Source: Sphingomonadales bacterium UBA658 (GTDB lineage: Bacteria > Pseudomonadota > Alphaproteobacteria > Sphingomonadales > Sphingomonadaceae). Taken from it: a stretch of 9,978 nt of DNA. The notes under the pieces are model-generated. The model worked only from the letters and a program-made list of their open reading frames with translations, did not search any database and had not been told where the DNA came from. The position numbers and the translations under genes are program-made. The stretch lies in the NCBI GenBank assembly GCA_002299195.1, contig DBOA01000086.1, positions 1 to 9,978 of the forward strand. The letters run 5' to 3'. Shown piece by piece: positions 7,055-9,978 of the stretch. The stretch's first letter is position 1; each line of letters begins with the position of its first letter.

Positions 7055-7507
7055 CTATTCTGCGTGTCGGTTTATGATGGGCTGAAACGCCGCAACCCAA
7101 TGCGCGGGTTGTCGGCGGGGCTTGCCGTCGGGTGAAACAAAGGCAGCGGTCACCCGCGCCTCGGTCAGTATTTCGTCGCCGCGCATGACTGTTTGATGAA
7201 TATCACAACTTGCCGCGCGCACCGCCTCAACGGTGCTGATAACAACCAACGCATCGTCAAAATGGGCAGGGCGTCGATATTTGATGTTCATTTCGGTGAC
7301 TGCATAGGCGCCTTGACCGTCCGCATGCACGCTTCGCTGGTCAATACCGACACAGGCCAGCATGTCCGAACGGGCGCGCTCCATGAAATGCAGATAGCGC
7401 GCATGATAGACCACACCTGAAAAATCGGTGTCCTCAAAATAGACCCGCACGGCAAACAGGTGCTGCGTGCCTTCGAATTGGCCTTGATAGGGGGTGGGCA
7501 TGGGCAT
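7055..7507 (-). CDS. ybgC: tol-pal-associated acyl-CoA thioesterase YbgC
   Basis: A 150-residue hotdog-fold thioesterase when started at the ATG at 7507. The segment VRVYFEDTDFSGVVYHARYL (near residues 20-40) is the YbgC/4-hydroxybenzoyl-CoA thioesterase signature; the second Asp of EDTD matches catalytic Asp18 of E. coli YbgC. ERARSDML follows as expected. It hydrolyses acyl-CoA thioesters in the cytoplasm; its link to the Tol system in the family is by gene order and proposed phospholipid metabolism. Alternative starts are GTG at 7510 and ATG at 7501, all in the same frame; none has a clear Shine-Dalgarno sequence. It is the first gene of the tol-pal cluster and ends eight bases before tolQ. 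Confidence 0.93.
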   Translation of the reverse strand: MPMPTPYQGQFEGTQHLFAVRVYFEDTDFSGVVYHARYLHFMERARSDMLACVGIDQRSVHADGQGAYAVTEMNIKYRRPAHFDDALVVISTVEAVRAASCDIHQTVMRGDEILTEARVTAAFVSPDGKPRRQPAHWVAAFQPIINRHAE

Positions 7508-7597
7508 CACGAATTTTGTTAACCACTTTGGAGTCTGGCGGGAAGGCTTTTTAAAGCACGTATCCGCAATTGGTCGCCTTAGGGACTCGGCACATCG
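7508..7597. other. short intergenic region between ruvB and ybgC
   Basis: About 90 bases lie between the ruvB stop and the ybgC start. I see no convincing intrinsic terminator: the only small inverted repeat, GCTTT-TT-AAAGC near 7547-7558, is too short. I also see no clear -35/-10 pair. The promoter of the tol-pal cluster, if separate, must lie here or inside ruvB. Absence of a terminator leaves read-through from ruvAB possible. Confidence 0.5.
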
Positions 7598-8623
7598 CTA
7601 TGTATCAAATAATCCGTCCTGCGATCCTGCTGGCGGGTTGAGGCCAAGATGTTTCCAACCCGGCGCGTTGAGGCAACGGCCACGCGCTGTGCGCGCGATA
7701 AGGCCAAGTTGCAGCAAATAAGGTTCAACGACATCCTCGATCGTGTCGCGCGGTTCGGACAAGCCAGCGGCAAGTGCTTCGACGCCGACGGGGCCGCCGC
7801 GATAAATGTCGGCGATCATGTGCAGATAGCGCCGGTCCATTGCATCAAGACCGAGGGCATCAACCTCTAACCGGTTCAGCGCGCTATCGGCGATTTTTGC
7901 GGTGACGACGGGTTCGCCTGCGACATTGGCAAAGTCACGGACGCGGCGCAGCAAACGACCGGCAATCCGCGGCGTGCCGCGTGCGCGTTTTGCAATCTCG
8001 TTCGCGCCATCGGGCGCAATGCCAAGGTCAAGCAAGCGCGCGGCGCGAGTTACCACCAGCTCAAGCTCGCTATACGTGTAGAAATTGAGCCGCACCGGAA
8101 TGCCAAAGCGGTCACGCAAGGGCGTGGTCAGCAAACCCTGCCGCGTGGTTGCACCGACCAGCGTAAACGCGGGCAAATCAATCCGCACGGACCGCGCCGA
8201 TGGCCCTTCGCCAATCATGATATCCAGCGCACGGTCTTCCATCGCGGGGTAGAGGATTTCCTCAACCACGGGGCTGAGCCGGTGAATTTCGTCAATGAAC
8301 AGGACGTCGCCATCTTCCAAATTGGTGAGCAACGCCGCCAGATCGCCCGATTTGGCAATGACTGGACCGGATGTGGCGCGAAAACCGACGCCCATTTCCT
8401 TGGCCACAATCTGCGCCAATGTCGTCTTGCCAAGCCCCGGCGGGCCAAAGAACAATACATGGTCCAACGGCTGCCCGCGGCCCTTCGCCGCCTCAATAAA
8501 CACGCGCAAATTGTCCCGCGCTGCCGCTTGTCCGATAAACTCGGCCAGCGTTTTGGGACGCAGCGCGGCGTCGATATCTTCCGGCCGTTTGTCCGGCGTG
8601 GTGAGGCGGTCGTCGTCAGTCAT
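7598..8623 (-). CDS. ruvB: Holliday junction branch-migration ATPase RuvB
   Basis: A 341-residue AAA+ hexameric motor. Walker A is GPPGLGKT (60-67), Walker B LFIDEIHRLS (108-117), sensor 1 is around GATTRQGLL (157-165) with TPLRDRF following, and sensor 2 lies in GTPRIAGRLLRRVRDF (216-231). The C-terminal winged helix (about 256-330) contains LDAMDRRYL and GGPVGVEALAAGL. RuvB pumps DNA through RuvA-bound four-way junctions in recombination and replication-fork repair. Length is normal for the family, and no key residue is missing. It lies 27 bases after ruvA with no obvious promoter in the gap, so the two are one unit. The ATG at 8623 gives the usual short acidic N-terminus (MTDDDRL). Confidence 0.98.
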   Translation of the reverse strand: MTDDDRLTTPDKRPEDIDAALRPKTLAEFIGQAAARDNLRVFIEAAKGRGQPLDHVLFFGPPGLGKTTLAQIVAKEMGVGFRATSGPVIAKSGDLAALLTNLEDGDVLFIDEIHRLSPVVEEILYPAMEDRALDIMIGEGPSARSVRIDLPAFTLVGATTRQGLLTTPLRDRFGIPVRLNFYTYSELELVVTRAARLLDLGIAPDGANEIAKRARGTPRIAGRLLRRVRDFANVAGEPVVTAKIADSALNRLEVDALGLDAMDRRYLHMIADIYRGGPVGVEALAAGLSEPRDTIEDVVEPYLLQLGLIARTARGRCLNAPGWKHLGLNPPAGSQDGLFDT

Positions 8624-8650
8624 AATATTCGATACCGTCGCCCTTGATGG

Positions 8651-9259
8651 TCACCGCGAAGCCCGCTTCAACGCAAGCCGGACCAGTGCATCGAGCGTTG
8701 CGTCGGGGCCGAGTTCTTCGACCGCCTGCGCCACGGCGTTTCCGGCCTCGCCGGGCTTGAAGCCCAAATTGCCAAGTGCGGATATCGCGTCTTGTGCATG
8801 GTTGCCGGCCGCTGCGCCCGTGGCCATCAGTTTCGTTCCGCCGCCGATGCCCGCGAGCGCGCCGACCTTGTCCTTCAATTCATTGACGATGCGGCTCGCA
8901 AGCTTGGGTCCGACGCCGTTGGCCCGCGCCACCATAGCCGCGTCGCCGCTGCCGATGGCAAGCGCGAGGTCGGCGGGCTCAATCGCAGATAATATCGCCA
9001 AGCCAACCTTGCCGCCAACGCCTTGCACGCCCGTCAGCAACCGGAACCAGTCGCGTTCTTCGCGCGTGGCAAAGCCGATGAGGCGCATGTCGTTTTCCGA
9101 CACCTGCATTTCGGTGAATACGGTTGCGAAATCATCCGTCGTGCCCAAGGCAGCAAGCGTCCGCGCGCTTGCCTGCACCAGATAGCCGACGCCGTTGACG
9201 TCGATTACCAGATGGTCGACGCCCGTTTCATCAATGCGGCCATATAGCTTTGCAATCAT
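8651..9259 (-). CDS. ruvA: Holliday junction recognition protein RuvA
   Basis: A 202-residue protein. The N-terminal OB fold (1-62) starts MIAKLYGRIDE and contains VNGVGYLV. Two helix-hairpin-helix motifs follow: LLTGVQGVGGKVGLAIL (74-90) and ARANGVGPKLASRIVNEL (111-128). A Gly/Ala-rich flexible linker (about 133-153) leads to the C-terminal RuvB-binding domain (about 155-202). Tetramers hold the junction in a square-planar form for RuvB. The ATG at 9259 is the family start; the ribosome site is weak. Upstream are a -10-like TGTAAT and a LexA-type box, so ruvA is probably the first gene of an SOS-controlled ruvAB transcript. Confidence 0.97.
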   Translation of the reverse strand: MIAKLYGRIDETGVDHLVIDVNGVGYLVQASARTLAALGTTDDFATVFTEMQVSENDMRLIGFATREERDWFRLLTGVQGVGGKVGLAILSAIEPADLALAIGSGDAAMVARANGVGPKLASRIVNELKDKVGALAGIGGGTKLMATGAAAGNHAQDAISALGNLGFKPGEAGNAVAQAVEELGPDATLDALVRLALKRASR

Positions 9260-9278
9260 TATCGCGGGTTAGCTGTTC

Positions 9279-9307
9279 ATTACAAAATCGGCAAGCAAAA
9301 GAGAACA
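9279..9307 (-). promoter_or_regulatory. candidate ruvAB promoter overlapping the LexA box
   Basis: The minus strand has TGTAAT at 9284-9279, five of six bases of the -10 consensus. With 17 bases spacing the -35 position is 9307-9302 (TGTTCT), a poor match but one that covers the ruvA-proximal GTTC half-site of the LexA-type box. Transcription would start near 9272, leaving a leader of about a dozen bases before ruvA. Weak -35 elements overlapped by the operator are common in SOS promoters. Inference from sequence only. Confidence 0.45.
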
Positions 9308-9317
9308 TCGTGGGAAC
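9303..9317 (-). promoter_or_regulatory. alphaproteobacterial LexA (SOS) box, GTTC-N7-GTTC
   Basis: The minus strand reads GTTCCCACGATGTTC, an exact match to the direct repeat GTTC-N7-GTTC bound by LexA in alphaproteobacteria. It ends 43 bases upstream of the ruvA start and overlaps the predicted -35 position. ruvA and ruvB are classic SOS genes, so position and target agree. No equivalent box is visible in the 89 bases upstream of ruvC within the window. Confidence 0.75.
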
Positions 9318-9330
9318 AGGGCAGAATCTT

Positions 9331-9414
9331 TTCACGCGGAGGCGCAGAGGACGCAGAGATTAATATGTAACTTTATGCGTTAGATACTCTGCGCTCTCTG
9401 CGTCTCTGCGTGAA
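9331..9414. repeat. imperfect palindrome built of CGCAGAG-type units, between ruvC and ruvA
   Basis: The arms at 9331-9358 and 9387-9414 are inverted copies, 24 of 28 bases identical, separated by an AT-rich 28-base spacer. Each arm is itself three near-tandem copies of a GCGCAGAG-like unit with about 8-9 base period, beginning with TTCACGC. In a plus-strand RNA three of the four mismatches would be G-U pairs; in a minus-strand RNA three would be C-A. The element begins four bases after the ruvC stop codon and may act as its 3' hairpin. There are no long terminal duplications flanking it and no coding capacity. I recall similar CTCTGCG-rich intergenic repeats in diverse bacteria, but cannot verify copies here. 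Confidence 0.85.
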
Positions 9415-9418
9415 CCCA

Positions 9419-9889
9419 TCATCCCCTAAAGTGATGCGCGTGGGTGATCGCAACCGCGAGCGCGTCAGCGGCGTCGGGCCCTGCAAGTTTTAAACCGGGC
9501 AAAAGAATACGCAGCATGGCTTGCACCTGCTCCTTTTCTGCTTTGCCGGTGCCCACAACGGATTTTTTTACGAGCCGCGTGGCATATTCAGTCACGGACG
9601 TACGGTTGCGCGCCGCACCCAGCAGCACGACACCGCGTGCTTGCCCAAGCTTCAGCGTCGATTGCGGGTTTTTGTTAACGAACACTTCTTCTACCGCCGC
9701 ATAATCGGGCCGGAAGTGATCGAGTACGGCGCTCAGTTTCTCGTCCAAAATTACGAGACGGTTCGCCAAGGGCAGCTTGGCATCGGTTGTGATTTCGCCA
9801 TTGTCGATATGCGAAAGGCGGTTGCCTTCCTTGCGGATGACGCCCCAGCCGGTCGTGCCCAAGCCGGGGTCGAGACCGAGAATAATCAT
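9419..9889 (-). CDS. ruvC: Holliday junction resolvase RuvC
   Basis: A 156-residue RNase H-fold endonuclease that cuts four-way junctions symmetrically. The four acidic metal ligands are present: Asp7 (in ILGLDPGLGTTGWG), Glu67 (in AAVEEVFVNKNPQSTLKLGQ), and Asp139 and Asp142 (in GPDAADALAVAITHAHH). The basic segment ATRLVKKSVVGTGKAEKEQV (103-122) is the conserved DNA-binding region. The length is slightly under that of the E. coli protein (173) owing to a short C-terminus. Its ATG overlaps the TGA of the yebC-type gene by four bases (ATGA), so translation is coupled to that gene. It is separated from ruvAB by a repeat and an SOS box, unlike the tighter ruvCAB arrangements. Confidence 0.98.
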   Translation of the reverse strand: MIILGLDPGLGTTGWGVIRKEGNRLSHIDNGEITTDAKLPLANRLVILDEKLSAVLDHFRPDYAAVEEVFVNKNPQSTLKLGQARGVVLLGAARNRTSVTEYATRLVKKSVVGTGKAEKEQVQAMLRILLPGLKLAGPDAADALAVAITHAHHFRG

Positions 9890-9978
9890 CCCAGTTTCGC
9901 CATCACCTCGTCGGAAACGTCATAATTGCCCCAGACGGTCTGCACGTCGTCATCATCTTCCAACGCATCGATCATCTT
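9886..9978 (-). CDS. YebC/PmpR-family transcriptional regulator (C-terminal 30 residues only)
   Basis: Only the last 30 codons and the TGA stop lie in the window; the rest is beyond the right edge. The translation reads KMIDALEDDDDVQTVWGNYD and then VSDEVMAKLG. The LEDDDDVQxVWxN(Y/F)D motif is the characteristic end of YebC/PmpR proteins, which are reported as DNA-binding regulators and, for some members, as ribosome-associated translation factors. yebC next to ruvC is a widely conserved order. The stop overlaps the ruvC start codon. Confidence 0.92.
   Translation of the reverse strand, partial: KMIDALEDDDDVQTVWGNYDVSDEVMAKLG

Noticed and set aside
6464..7135. A 223-codon plus-strand open frame opposite tolQ
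   Set aside because: It is a shadow of tolQ and the end of ybgC; composition is low-complexity Ala/Ser/Arg and no motif is visible.
7547..7558. A terminator after ruvB at GCTTT-TT-AAAGC
   Set aside because: The stem has only five pairs, mostly A-T, with a two-base loop that cannot form sterically; no stable hairpin is expected.
8295..9185. A 296-codon plus-strand open frame across ruvA and ruvB
   Set aside because: It runs antisense to two clearly conserved genes, has Ser/Ala/Pro-rich composition typical of a reverse-strand shadow in GC-rich coding DNA, and shows no recognisable domain.
9331..9414. A CRISPR array
   Set aside because: The repeated units are in inverted arms, only 8-9 bases apart within an arm, and there are no regular spacers or cas genes.

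Overview
The window looks like a chromosomal segment of an alphaproteobacterium, most likely in the order Sphingomonadales. The reasons are a moderately high GC content, the gene order yebC-ruvC-ruvA-ruvB-ybgC-tolQ-tolR-tolA-tolB-pal, a TolA-like protein with a short Pro/Ala/Lys-rich linker, a DUF6356-type small protein, and an alphaproteobacterial LexA box (GTTC-N7-GTTC). Every gene I can support lies on the minus strand, so transcription runs from position 9978 towards position 1. Long plus-strand frames are antisense shadows.

Right part (7598-9978): the C-terminal end of a YebC/PmpR-family protein overlaps ruvC by four bases (ATGA). RuvC is the Holliday-junction resolvase. It is followed by a 159-bp gap (9260-9418) and then ruvA and ruvB, the branch-migration complex. 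The gap holds two distinct signals: a large imperfect palindrome made of repeated CGCAGAG-like units directly after the ruvC stop, and a perfect GTTC-N7-GTTC direct repeat with a -10-like TGTAAT just upstream of ruvA. Together they suggest that ruvAB has its own DNA-damage-responsive promoter, separated from ruvC.

Middle (3136-7507): a compact Tol-Pal cluster. It encodes a YbgC acyl-CoA thioesterase, the inner-membrane motor TolQ/TolR, the spanning protein TolA, the periplasmic propeller TolB and the outer-membrane lipoprotein Pal. These link the inner and outer membranes and drive envelope constriction at division. The usual last gene, cpoB/ybgF, is not next to pal; a hairpin follows pal instead.

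Left part (1-3058): a DUF898/YjgN-family multipass membrane protein, three bases upstream of a membrane-anchored M48 metalloprotease, then a small DUF6356-like protein, then an ABHD10-like alpha/beta hydrolase that runs off the window edge. The first two look translationally coupled and probably start from a promoter carrying a perfect TTGACA box near 3055.

Most of the window is conserved housekeeping sequence, and I see no clear undescribed defence or mobile system. The points most worth checking are the SOS operator placed between ruvC and ruvA, the palindromic repeat beside it, and the DUF898-M48 protease pair.
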